Source: Craspedostauros australis (taxonomy: Eukaryota; Bacillariophyta; Bacillariophyceae; Mastogloiales; Achnanthaceae). Taken from it: a DNA stretch of 64,000 bases. This document shows, in pieces, positions 1-9,539 of the stretch. Under the pieces are notes generated by a model that saw only the letters and a program-made list of their open reading frames with translations, was not told where the DNA came from and did no database searches. How positions within the stretch are numbered: position 1 is the stretch's first letter; every line of letters begins with the position of its first letter. The DNA lies in the NCBI GenBank assembly GCA_026770025.1, contig JAMXDE010000005.1, positions 1,302,001-1,366,000 on the forward strand, written 5' to 3'. Made by a program: the position numbers and the translations under genes.

Positions 1-320
1 AAGAGTTCGACCCGCAGGATGGAGACTTTCCCATCATCGCGGTGGCGGGAATCGCCAGCATCGAGCTGTGGATGCTGGGTCCATTCCTGAAGCAAGCCAT
101 GGGGGATTACCACGCTCTGACGAAGGTGAGGAAGGACGAGGTCGTGGGAGACGATGGCGGAGACGCGCGCGGCGATTTTGAGAAGGACGCGGAGGCAGGC
201 AGCTTTGACAGTGACGATCAAGGCAGCATTGGAGGAGATGGCACCCATGATCAGCAGCCTGCAGCGCCGGCGGGTCGGTCAAGACTACGCGCGAACCGGC
301 TGCGTGTGAATCGTCGGTAG
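1..320 (+). CDS. C-terminal end of an unrecognised protein (5' truncated)
   Basis: The frame is open from base 3 to the TAG ending at 320, so the gene begins before the window. About 105 residues are visible. The start (EFDPQDGDFPIIAVAGIASI) is hydrophobic and looks like the end of a folded or membrane-associated domain. The rest (from about residue 45) is acidic and then basic (G/D/E-rich, then R-rich), typical of a disordered tail. I do not recognise the family. The ATG at 42 is in frame but lies inside what reads as continuous domain sequence, so I treat this as the 3' part of a longer gene. It could instead be the last exon of a spliced gene starting upstream. Confidence 0.5.
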   Translation, partial: EFDPQDGDFPIIAVAGIASIELWMLGPFLKQAMGDYHALTKVRKDEVVGDDGGDARGDFEKDAEAGSFDSDDQGSIGGDGTHDQQPAAPAGRSRLRANRLRVNRR

Positions 321-1461
321 AATGATCGGTCCGAGATGGTGCAGAGGGTGGACCGCAGAGGAGGCTGGTGTGCGGCGCGCTGCTGCATCTCCTCAAGTGC
401 CTCAACAGAGTCCGAGTATTGATACTCAGTGCCTCACTGCGTGGTGCTCCAACGGACAGGGCGGAAAGAGGCATTGGGAATAGTTGCGATGCCAAGAGCT
501 GAAGTCAACCGACTCCTTCTCTCTTCCTCCCATGCACGAACACAGCATCGTCAATCTGTCAAGTATGGTACGACTATCATAATATACACAAGAAGTAGAA
601 TACTCGCAGTCTTTCATCCGCCTCTCCAAACCCGCGCCTCATGTCCACGTCCACGTTAATGTTCACGTTTGCAACCCAGGCTTTGCCGACAACGACATGA
701 TCATCCTTGCTTGTTGCTTCAACTTCTCTGTGTATTTCTCTCCGCTTGTGTCTGCGCGTCTCTCTGGAGAGAGAGACAGAAAGCTATACTCGTGTTATAC
801 TTGCACTACGCATGTATTCCAATTGAATTTCCACCTGTTGTGGACGCAGAAAGGACAGGTTGAAGCAAAAGCTGCAACTTGTACTCGTAAAACTGTGTAA
901 CCAAGGTCAAACGAAGTGACTTGACGCAACTGTTCCAAAACAACATTGTTTCTCACCCAATTAACGTTGAAGAACCACGGAACACACGCAGGTTTGTCAG
1001 AACAACGAAAAAGTAGAGAGCAACGTGTCTCGCACTCCATGTTCTTCCTTTGACATCGAGTGTCACGGAATGTTCAAAAGCAGTCGAACGAATCGATTGT
1101 GGCCCTGTTTTGCGTTGAGTCATCATTCGCCTTTCCTCAGATCTGGAGGTTTTGAAATGAAACCCTCTTTTGGACGAAAATGGGGAAGGCTTTTGTCTGT
1201 CGTTGTTGCAGGGAGGCATTTGCGCGATCATTTGTGCGGGGAGAGGAACGACACGACACACTGCCCATGTGGGTATGCGCAGCATGGCGCCGCGAGAGGA
1301 GCGCGTTTGGGCGGAGGCCAAACCCACACTCGCGCAAACACACACACAAAAACAAGGACAACACAAACCCGCAACCACGACGCGACTTCACATTCAATTC
1401 CACCTTCTATTATACGAATACAGGACCGCACCCACTCACTACGCATACCTGCTGATTGACA
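321..1461. other. intergenic region, no gene seen
   Basis: About 1.1 kb between two genes on the + strand. Open frames here are short and low in complexity. The last 150 bases before the GFA gene are rich in ACAC/AACA runs, as expected of its 5' leader. No RNA gene or repeat family is recognised. Confidence 0.5.
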
Positions 1462-3462
1462 ATGACGACGCAAGGAACGGGCAACGCGCACTCTGCCAAC
1501 GGACGCGGCAACGCCTCCAGCAACCTGTTCATCCCAATGACGAACTCCATCACGGCCTCGTTGGCGCATTACCGCCGTCTCTTCTTTCCCGACGACATGG
1601 ACCCCGAGGGTCCCTTCATGGCCGCCGCGACGCTGGGTCTCAGCCTCGCCGTGCTGAGGCTCGCCGTCAGCCTGTACAAGGCCGTGAAGCAGATCAACGA
1701 ACCCACGGTGACGGTGGGCGACATGGATTCGTCGCCGATGGTGGTGGAAGACCTGTCGGTGGAAAGTCCGCAGGAGAAGAAGACGCTGCTTCAGCGCATT
1801 TTGGGCAGTCTCCTGCTGTCGCAGCAACGCACGCCGACGTTGGCGCAGAAGCTGGAGATTGAGAACGATGAAAAGACCACGACTCATTACGGGAGCTGTC
1901 ATTGCGGGTCCGTGCACTTCGAGGTACGTCTTTCCGATCAGCGTCATTCCGCATGTCTAGCGGCAAACCAGGGACGGTCTTTTTTGGTGGCACAAATTGA
2001 CAGATGCGTGATTGGGGGCGTGGGTCGCCACAAACCATGCTCTCGATGAAGGAGTGCGCGGTCTTCCACGCATAAGGGCACCTTGGGAATGCAAGAAGCA
2101 TGTGTTCATTGGGAGAAGTCATCTTCATTCATGGCGATTGACCTTGTGAACGTCGCTCACACAGCTCTTGCGACCGCCTTTGGCGCTCATTTTTGTCGTT
2201 GCTGTCGTTATGACTTTGCTTCGGTTGTTCCTTTCTTTCCTTTTGCGTTGCTTCGTGATTCACATCTCCATTGTGGCGACTGATTTCATGGTGGGGTAAA
2301 CGCAACTACTCTGCTCTACTCTACTCAACGGTTCTATAACCAATGAACGACCGAAACATGGGATCGATCTCCTGTTGGGATGGCTTGATGGCTGACTTGT
2401 GGATTGTGGATTGTGCGGAATGGCGAACACTCATGTTCCACCACAACACATGCCACGTACATCTTCTATGCATGATGCACAACTTGACGAAAACATAATA
2501 TCGCACTGATGGATGATGAATCTGAACGATGAATCTGTGACTGAATCGCATAAAACACGTGCAACACGACAATGAAATGCACACCTGAATTCATCAACTC
2601 CGGATTGCCGTACGCACGATTGTCATTCGGCATACAGCTGCTCGCTCCTCGTTGCTTGCCTGGCAAGGACGGACCAGGAAAGATCCAGTACACGCACACG
2701 CAAGTCGGTGCCGAATGCTTCAGGGTCATTCGCGGAAAGAAGTTCCTGCAAAGCTACTACGTCGCCAGCGACGGCACCAACTACCAAGAATCAAAGAGCG
2801 CGCACGCCTTCTGTGGACGATGTGGTGTCCACATCCTGTATGCGCCGAGCAAAAATGCCTCGACAGTCGAAGTCAACATCAATTGTTTGGATGATGACGT
2901 CCACAAGGTGCGCATGGTCAGCAAGACCGACACGATCGCGGAGGGACTGCCTGCTGACAGCCAGTGGGAGGAGCCGCTGATGCCGATATCGGAAGACCTC
3001 CACAGCACCTCCGGCTTCGAATTCAAAATGCAAAACCTGTACGATGACACCAGAAGCACACAGTCCATGTTCAACAAGCGTTCGCCGTACGGTGCCATGA
3101 ACCATGGCCCGCCCACGCCGTCAACTGCCGGCAGCGTCACGGATAGTTACATATCGTCAATCGGGGCGGGGACAAGACAACTGGAGCAAGAGGCCGAATC
3201 CATGTCGGTCACCTCGTCCGTCACCAACCCAGCATCCACGGTGGGGAGATCATTCCCCCAACCGTTTCAGACGCCAACACATGCCTCAACATCACCGATC
3301 CAACCACCTCACTCAGATCCGCGGAACATCACATCGCCGCAGACCAGGGAGCAGATGCTGAGGTACATGAAGAAGCACCTGGCTTCGCCGTCGGGGGGAC
3401 TGTCGGCGATGTCACCGTCGCAAATGACAACTCCGAAAGCACAGCGGACCAGCAGACGATAA
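1462..3462 (+). CDS. GFA-fold (CENP-V/DUF636-like) protein, two exons
   Basis: Spliced as 1462-1923 and 2638-3462; the 714-nt intron has a GTACGT donor and CAG acceptor and keeps frame, giving 428 residues. Exon 1 encodes a basic/Ser-rich start, a hydrophobic stretch (about residues 50-75) that could be a membrane anchor, and the opening of a GFA domain (GSCHCGSVHFE, C146 and C148). Exon 2 continues it (AFCGRCGVHILY, C213 and C216), ending with a long Ser/Thr/Pro-rich tail from about residue 265. GFA domains bind one structural zinc through CxC plus CxxC, and a second, catalytic zinc through a middle CxCxxC. Here the middle motif is absent, so glutathione-formaldehyde chemistry is unlikely. 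The first ATG of the frame is at 1462. Confidence 0.8.
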
Positions 3463-4017
3463 GCCATGCTCCGAAAGCAACCAAGGGATGGGAGAAGAAC
3501 AATTCGGGGCATGGGCCAACACCAATACCGTTGGCTGTGCCAGTGACGACCTTTGTACTATACCATATACAAACGGTCAAGGAAGTAGATGCGGCAAATA
3601 CTTAAGCCAACATTGGGACCATGCTCGTACTTCAGCGACAATCGCGCCACGCAACACCTGAGAGAAGGAGACAGAGCATCGCACATGATGGGCTGATACC
3701 AAAGTACTCCATAGTGGGAGTGTTATACTAGTACAATGCCTCATCGGCACTTTAGATTTCCATTTTGTTGGGCAGCTTGCTGATGGTTGCTATGCGCTGA
3801 TGTTGCCATCAACTGAGGCCCTCTCCCGATGAGTGTCTGGTGCAACGCGAATAGGCGTATTGTACTCGAGAGGCACCTTGGGTTGCCCAATTGATGTCAT
3901 GCGTGCCCCGAAGAACAGTCGCACGTTACGGTGAGCCTTTCGAGAGTATGTTCCCACCACCATTCGCATTGCGCTTCCGTTTCCACTTGTGCTTGAAAAG
4001 TACTGTACCACTTCACT
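3463..4017. other. convergent intergenic region, no gene seen
   Basis: About 555 bases between the 3' ends of the GFA gene and the plastid-protein gene. It contains a GTACTATACC-type stretch near 3556 and a similar one near 3727 but no supported gene. Confidence 0.5.
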
Positions 4018-4548
4018 TCACTGCTCCAGCGGACGCTCGAAGATGAGGAGGACCTCATCCGTGCGAGACTCGACGTTCGATGTCAAGGCCTCCACGACCT
4101 CCTCCCACGCGCGCGCCTTCATGACGTCGAACAGCGAGCACTGCCACGACACGCCGCCCGAGAAGGCCGCCGCCGTCGACACGAGACCATCGCCTTGCGG
4201 CAAGCCCAGCGACCACTGCGACGTGTACCGCAGCACGTCGCCCACCTTCTCGCCGCCCGCGCCATCCTTCGTGCAGACGGCCAGATTGTCCTGCGGCGCC
4301 ACGTCGAGGCCGAACGGCAGCTGGTATCGCACCTCGATCAGCTCCGACGGTCCCGGCACGATGGGGGAGAACTTGAGGTTGGCCTGCAATCCGGAGTCGC
4401 TGGGCGGCATGATGACGGAGATTTCGAAGGTGTCGTCGTCGGTTGCGAAGAGTTGGGACGATGGTTTGAGTGGTTGCCGATGTGGAGCGAACGCCGCGCT
4501 GAGACATGGTGCGACCAACACCATGAGGAGGGTCCAGGACGAATGCAT
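4018..4548 (-). CDS. plastid-targeted protein of unknown function
   Basis: Single exon of 176 residues starting at the ATG at 4548. The first 18 residues form a signal peptide (MHSSWTLLMVLVAPCLSAA) followed by FAPHRQPLK. The A/F junction with FAP is the ASAFAP-type site that directs proteins through the ER into the plastids of diatoms and related algae, with a short basic/Ser-rich transit peptide after it. The mature part (about residues 40-176) is a compact globular sequence with EISVIMPPSDSGLQANLKF near its start and ending in LLIFERPLE. I do not recognise a named family. The overall look (a short beta-rich domain after a bipartite signal) fits a stromal or thylakoid-associated accessory protein, but that is inference. 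Confidence 0.75.
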   Translation of the reverse strand: MHSSWTLLMVLVAPCLSAAFAPHRQPLKPSSQLFATDDDTFEISVIMPPSDSGLQANLKFSPIVPGPSELIEVRYQLPFGLDVAPQDNLAVCTKDGAGGEKVGDVLRYTSQWSLGLPQGDGLVSTAAAFSGGVSWQCSLFDVMKARAWEEVVEALTSNVESRTDEVLLIFERPLEQ

Positions 4549-5078
4549 GTTTGCTGTGGAGTATTATATTATATGCGATATTATATAATGGTGGGGTCTT
4601 GGGTGTTGGGGGTGTTGGTGGAGTGCTCTGGTTGTGAGAGATGGGATGTTGTGTGTGATGCGATGTGGTTGCGGACAATCGGATCTTCTTTTGTGCGTGC
4701 GTTGTGTTGAGTGTGATCGGAGTTTGATGAGTTGTTGTTGTGTGACGTTGTTGTGTGACGGAGATCGCGTTGACACCATCTGTCTGACACAGACACAAAT
4801 CTTTGGAGACTGCACAGACACGACGCAACGCGACATGACGTGACGTTCTGCTTGAAGATGTTGTTCGACCTCGAAATCGGAGGACATCAGGCACTGCAGA
4901 CTCCTCGAAGAGCACTCTCTCTCGCACCACCGTACCGCCTTGTCACCCTACAATGGTGTCGCAATTGCTTTGCTCTGAGCAAGTATTGTTATATTAAATA
5001 ATATAATAGTACATTTGCATCGATTGTACTTCAACGAACTACGGTGCTTCTAATGCGCACATGCAAGTATCATCAGAT
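4549..5078. other. intergenic region with two AT-rich near-palindromes
   Basis: About 530 bases between two minus-strand genes. 4562-4589 (TATTATATTATAT...ATATTATATAAT) sits 14-41 bases upstream of the plastid-protein start codon and could be its core promoter. A second block at 4984-5009 lies 70-95 bases past the stop of the next gene. No open frame here looks coding. Confidence 0.45.
4562..4589. promoter_or_regulatory. AT-rich near-palindrome upstream of plastid-protein gene
   Basis: TATTATATTATAT-GCG-ATATTATATAAT: two AT arms around a GCG centre, lying 14-41 bases 5' of the minus-strand start codon at 4548. It could serve as a TATA-like element or an RNA hairpin. Position and composition are seen; function is inferred. 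Confidence 0.3.
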
Positions 5079-6710
5079 CTAAAGCTTCTCCATTTCTTGT
5101 TCAGGCTGCGGCATAGCCTGCGTCGCAGGTTGCGGGACAGCTTGCGGTACAGCTCGCACGACGGCTTGCGCGACAGGCTGCGGCATGGCCTGCGCCACTA
5201 CTTGGGGAATCGCCTGCGCCACGGCCACATCCGCAACTGGAATCTCCTCAGGCGTCGTGACGACAGGAATGGTCGATGCAACGACGCCGCCGTCCATGCT
5301 GATTCCCGACAAGGGATCAAACCGCGCAGCCGCATCTAACGCGGCGGCCGTGCCCACGTCGAGGTTGTCATGATCCATGCTACCTGCCGATGATGGCACG
5401 ACGACGCTCTTGGCGTATGATTCGGCAACGGCCACGGCGGCCTGGACTGCCGCGGACTCCACCTGGAAGTCATGCGTTGGATTGCAGACGTCCACCGTTG
5501 CAGCGGCGGGTTCATGCAGCACGGCGGTGGCTTCGTGCGGATCAGCATGCAACGGTTGTCCGGTCACCAGATGCACAGCGCAAATGTTTGCGAATGCGTC
5601 CTTGTCGTGCTGCGCCATGGCAGGCTCTTGAGTTTGGTCGGAATCCATCGTGACTGCGAACATGGAAACATGGATTGAGTCGGTGCCAGGGTTGTGGTGG
5701 TGCGTGAGTGAATGATTGGATGAATTGATGAATAAGTGAATGAATGGAGAAGTATCAGCAAATCTGAAGTTCATGTTCTCCGTGCTACGCTGTACTTGCA
5801 TGTTTGTCCAAATGGCTCCAACCAACTTTAGAGTCGGTTGTTCTGTTTCGCACGTACCTGTGCCTTCCAATGATTGCTGTTGGACGTGTTGCTGTTGTTG
5901 GACATGGTGCGCTTGCTCTGGATGCAGCTCGGCCTGCTGCAATGGCTGTTCTTGTGGATGCAGCTCCAACTGTGGATGCTGCTGTTGAGGATGCGATTGT
6001 TCAAGTTGCTGCTCTTCGACTTGCACCAAGGGCTGCGATTGTCGTGGCTGTGGAAGCTGATGTTGTTGCGCCTGTACCTGCCTTCGAGCAGAGTTGCGAT
6101 ACGGAAACATACCGATCGTCTTGCGGTTGACAACAACATGATCCAGCTCCTCCTCCTTCAACTTGAGCACCATCTTCTTGTTCTCACGACGATACCGCAT
6201 GCGACGCCAAATGTTCTTGCGCAGCAACCAGTCGTGTCCTTCTTCTCCCTTCGTGTACTTTTGATTGTAAAAGAACTCCTGGCCCACTTTCAATGCCTCC
6301 CATGCCTTGTAGGAGCGCGTTCCCGTGACGGCGTTCGTATCCATCTCCTTGATTACCTGAGCATCGCTGAAGCAGGAGGCCGGACGTCGTCGCCGCACCG
6401 GTCTCAATGTTGCAGCCGCCCGTTTCCCAGGCGTCGATTTGGCGGGCGTTGCAGCGCTGGTGGGTTGCGGTGCCTGACGCATGCGCGCCTTCTTCAGCGT
6501 CCGATGATCCCTGAGATTGTTGCGCCTGGCGATCATGATGCGCCTCATGAGACGTTCCTCGTCATCGCCGCGACCTTTGATGAAATCACGGCAGGCGTAT
6601 CTCAACTTCTCGCCTTGTGCGAGGTTTTCCCATTTGGTGAACGTCGGCGCCTGCCGGATGACGTTCTCATCAAAGTCGGCAGGACGCGGTCCCATCTTTG
6701 GTCCTGGCAT
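5079..6710 (-). CDS. protein with two copies of a W-E-L-G/basic domain and Gln-rich region
   Basis: Starts at the ATG at 6710. Read straight through it gives 543 residues; a likely intron at 5654-5857 (CAG/GTACGTG donor, TTCGCAG acceptor, 204 nt, no stop) would give 475. Residues about 24-66 and 134-177 are two diverged copies of one domain: FTKWENLAQGEKLRYACRDF versus YKAWEALKVGQEFFYNQKY, each followed by KG, an acidic pair and an Arg-rich helix (LMRRIMIARRNN; LLRKNIWRRMRYRREN). The second copy is followed by a Lys-rich stretch, then a Gln/His-rich segment (about 205-285), and the C-terminus is an Ala/Val/Pro/Gln repeat (VAQAVVRAVPQAVPQ style). The basic helices and Gln tracts suggest a nuclear, perhaps DNA-binding protein, but I cannot name the family. 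Confidence 0.7.
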   Translation of the reverse strand: MPGPKMGPRPADFDENVIRQAPTFTKWENLAQGEKLRYACRDFIKGRGDDEERLMRRIMIARRNNLRDHRTLKKARMRQAPQPTSAATPAKSTPGKRAAATLRPVRRRRPASCFSDAQVIKEMDTNAVTGTRSYKAWEALKVGQEFFYNQKYTKGEEGHDWLLRKNIWRRMRYRRENKKMVLKLKEEELDHVVVNRKTIGMFPYRNSARRQVQAQQHQLPQPRQSQPLVQVEEQQLEQSHPQQQHPQLELHPQEQPLQQAELHPEQAHHVQQQQHVQQQSLEGTGTCETEQPTLKLVGAIWTNMQVQRSTENMNFRFADTSPFIHLFINSSNHSLTHHHNPGTDSIHVSMFAVTMDSDQTQEPAMAQHDKDAFANICAVHLVTGQPLHADPHEATAVLHEPAAATVDVCNPTHDFQVESAAVQAAVAVAESYAKSVVVPSSAGSMDHDNLDVGTAAALDAAARFDPLSGISMDGGVVASTIPVVTTPEEIPVADVAVAQAIPQVVAQAMPQPVAQAVVRAVPQAVPQPATQAMPQPEQEMEKL

Positions 6711-6873
6711 GGTGCAGCTGCTCTGCTCTTATGCATCTGCAGAGTGATGGATTGAGTATTGGTATGGTCTTTCGATGGTGATTGTGGCAGACGGAGCCAA
6801 GAGAAGCGATGCATGAGGATGCGGACATGCATGTCAGTATGTGAGTGAGTGCGTGTGAAGGGGAGGCTCAGTC

Positions 6874-6909
<36 letters not shown>

Positions 6910-8321
6910 GACCCATTCTGGTTGCATCGAAAGCACATCGGCGTCCATGTTGGAAGATTGGCATCGCCTCATGATTCTCGTTGGCATGTACAATCGATGA
7001 GGCTGCGCCGATTGTCCCTGAGTGTGTGCTCAGTGCCAATGAGGACTGTTCTCTCCTGCGCAATGACAATATATGCTCTTCCCTATTCGTCACACTGTTT
7101 CACTCACATGTTGCACGACTTGCGACGAAGCAACGCCGATCTTGGATGATGTTGTTGTTGATGGGCAAGATACCTTCGTGTCTCCCCAACGGGATCTTTC
7201 TCGCCTCTGTTGTTCACCTTTCCCAAAGAAGAGAGTTTCCATTTGGTAATGAGCTGGGTTATGAAGCGTTCCGCTCTTGTTCTTCTCGGTGTGGATCGCG
7301 TCGTCGTGTTGCTTCGTGTTGATCGCGAGAGGTTGGCGGTGTGGCTACTGCGGCGGTGTTTCGCGTCGCGAATCCTTGGTGGAACTCTCCTTCATGTTTT
7401 TGTCATCGTGTTGCGTTGTGCAGCGTTGTGTTCTTCGCCCGTGTTTTTCCAGCACATGGCTCGTTGTCGTTCTACGGAGCCATCGAACGTATGACAGACA
7501 GTCCCAATTCTGATCGATTCGTAGAATCTCGTGAATGGGAATCTCGGAGTTGGAGGATTCGATTGACGGAGGATTCTTGTTGGTTCATTCTGCATACGGG
7601 ACCGGTTCGTTCACGACCAGTGATAAATCTGTGCGTTATATAATTGGCTCTCCGGTCATTGAGTATGAGAGGAACAAGACCATTTCGACGGAAACACATA
7701 AGCTCGGCGTTATTTGATTGGAGCAAAACTGTCCCATGTTCACGCAACCCACGACCACGTGAGTGCGGCAAAGTGGGCCACGTCGGATTGAAGGAAAATG
7801 ACGGCGTCGCTGATGCGGGCACCAACGCGCAGTGATGTTGATGATGACGAGGGATGGGAACAGTTTCTGATGTTTGGGAATTGTTTTTGTGTCATTTCGC
7901 CGCAGAAACAACACGAACCAAAAACAAACAGAATGCGAAGACAACAGAGAGAGAAGGGGCGATGACGGTGACGGTCACCGATGCCCACACAATTCGGCCA
8001 CGGAAACCGAAACCGCGCACCACGAATCTCGCCTTCCTGCACGTTCGCAGAACTTTGCAAACCACAGTTAGCCAGTTAGCCAGCCATCCAGCAACTCACC
8101 AACCACCAACGTTGCACTTCCAGCAACAGGAACAGGAACAGGAATTGGAGAAAGGACAAGCAGCACCACACCTCACAATTCGGAAACGACCTCGATCTCA
8201 ATCGCACGCGCAACCACTTCTGTCTCCCTCCGCAACCATCGCTACTCGCACAAATAGAATCCTCATTTTCATCGTCATCATCATCCCATTAATCCATTCA
8301 ACACCCACACAATAAGCAACA
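6711..8321. other. divergent intergenic region between the two-domain protein and the pyrophosphatase
   Basis: About 1.6 kb containing both promoters. It includes an (AG)n tract at 6877-6905. The last 300 bases before 8322 are C/A-rich with CAACA and CAGGAACAGG runs, as expected for the pyrophosphatase leader. Small open frames (for example around 7472-7944) lack any recognisable domain. Confidence 0.5.
6877..6905. repeat. (AG)n microsatellite
   Basis: Uninterrupted AG dinucleotide tract of 29 bases in the divergent intergenic region, about 170 bases upstream of the minus-strand start at 6710. Confidence 0.9.
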
Positions 8322-9539
8322 ATGACTCTCGAGAACTGCGAACCACAGCCAGCGGCCAAGAAGCAAAAGGTGGAACACCCACATCATGCCGGTGCCGCTG
8401 AGGCCCTTCGTCTGTCCGATGGCAAGGACGGAAAGAAGTACTCCGAGGATGTCGTGCGTCAACGCACCGAGGTCGAGAAGCAGGTCGTCAAGAACGAGAC
8501 GGCTGCCGAGGCCATCGTCGACTCCCTTCCAGCCCTGCCGGAGATGGACCTCTTCCTCCCGGACGTGCTCAAGAACGCCGTCTTCGTCGGCCACCTGGTC
8601 ACTGATCTAGACTCCGTCGCCAGCTCCATCGGCGCCGCCGAGCTCTACGGCGGAACTCCAGCCCTGGCCTCCAAGATCAACTCCGAGACCGAGTTCGCGC
8701 TGAAAGAGTTCAACGTCGATCTCCCAGAAACCATCGAGAGCATCCTGGAGAAGGCACCGGACTCAGACATCTGCCTTGTCGACCATCAGCAGACCAGCCA
8801 GATGAACCCATCCATCAAGCAGGAGAATCTCGTCGGAATCATCGATCACCACGCTCTGCAGAACAAGACCGTCATCACCGACAAGCCAATCTACATCGAC
8901 ATCCGCCCATGGGGCAGCGCCTCCAGCATCATCGCGCACACCTTCCTCACCCACAAGAGACGGCCGTCCGTCAGCACCGCCGGGGTCCTCCTCACCGCCA
9001 TCCTCAGTGACACGCTCAATCTCCTCGGACCCACCACCACGGATTGGGACCGCCTCATCGTCGCCGTCCTGGCCGACATCGCTGGCGTTGACGACATCCA
9101 GTCCCTGGCCAGCCGTCAATTCAAGGCCAAGAGCAAGGAGCTCGCCGGCCTCAGCGCCCACGGCCTCGTCAACGGTGACCAGAAGAGCTTCTCCTTCGAG
9201 GTCAAGGACGGATTCAGCGGCGAGGTCGGTTTCGCCGTCGTCGAGACCACGGACGACGATGTCATCATGGATCGCATGGAGGAGCTGCTGCCAGAGATGC
9301 TGGCCTGCAAGAAGGAACGCGGATATCAGGTCATCTTCCTGGCCGTCGTCAACATCGTCAAGCTGCATTCCAACCTGCTGCTGTGCGGTGCCCCCGAACG
9401 GTCCCTGGCCGAGAAGGCCTTCGGTGGTGAGATCACGAAGGACGGCAGCGTCATGAATCTGGGCAAGCGCGTGTCCAGGAAGAAGGATTTCATCCCCAAA
9501 GTCACAAGCTCCATCAAGCAGGGTTGGAAGATTCAGTAA
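8322..9539 (+). CDS. manganese-dependent inorganic pyrophosphatase (family II, DHH/DHHA2)
   Basis: Single exon, 405 residues, ATG at 8322. It hydrolyses pyrophosphate to two phosphates, driving biosynthetic reactions. The family II metal-ligand motifs are all visible: H-x3-D-x-D in GHLVTDLDSVASSIGAAELY (about residues 89-108), DHQQ in LVDHQQTSQ, DHH in GIIDHHAL, and the later Asp in TAILSDTLNLLG. The DHHA2 domain ends with the substrate-binding SRKKDFIPKV near the C-terminus (about residues 384-393). An N-terminal extension of about 80 residues, mostly charged, precedes the domain; it has no clear signal peptide, so the enzyme is probably cytosolic. Third positions are strongly C/G biased, as in highly expressed genes. 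Related DHH-DHHA2 exopolyphosphatase/Prune proteins are the alternative; the SRKK motif favours pyrophosphatase. Confidence 0.88.
   Translation: MTLENCEPQPAAKKQKVEHPHHAGAAEALRLSDGKDGKKYSEDVVRQRTEVEKQVVKNETAAEAIVDSLPALPEMDLFLPDVLKNAVFVGHLVTDLDSVASSIGAAELYGGTPALASKINSETEFALKEFNVDLPETIESILEKAPDSDICLVDHQQTSQMNPSIKQENLVGIIDHHALQNKTVITDKPIYIDIRPWGSASSIIAHTFLTHKRRPSVSTAGVLLTAILSDTLNLLGPTTTDWDRLIVAVLADIAGVDDIQSLASRQFKAKSKELAGLSAHGLVNGDQKSFSFEVKDGFSGEVGFAVVETTDDDVIMDRMEELLPEMLACKKERGYQVIFLAVVNIVKLHSNLLLCGAPERSLAEKAFGGEITKDGSVMNLGKRVSRKKDFIPKVTSSIKQGWKIQ

Noticed and set aside
8322-9539. Exopolyphosphatase/Prune as the name for the DHH protein
   Set aside because: The fold is shared, but the SRKKDFIP motif and ligand set fit family II pyrophosphatase better. 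Kept as an alternative in the entry.
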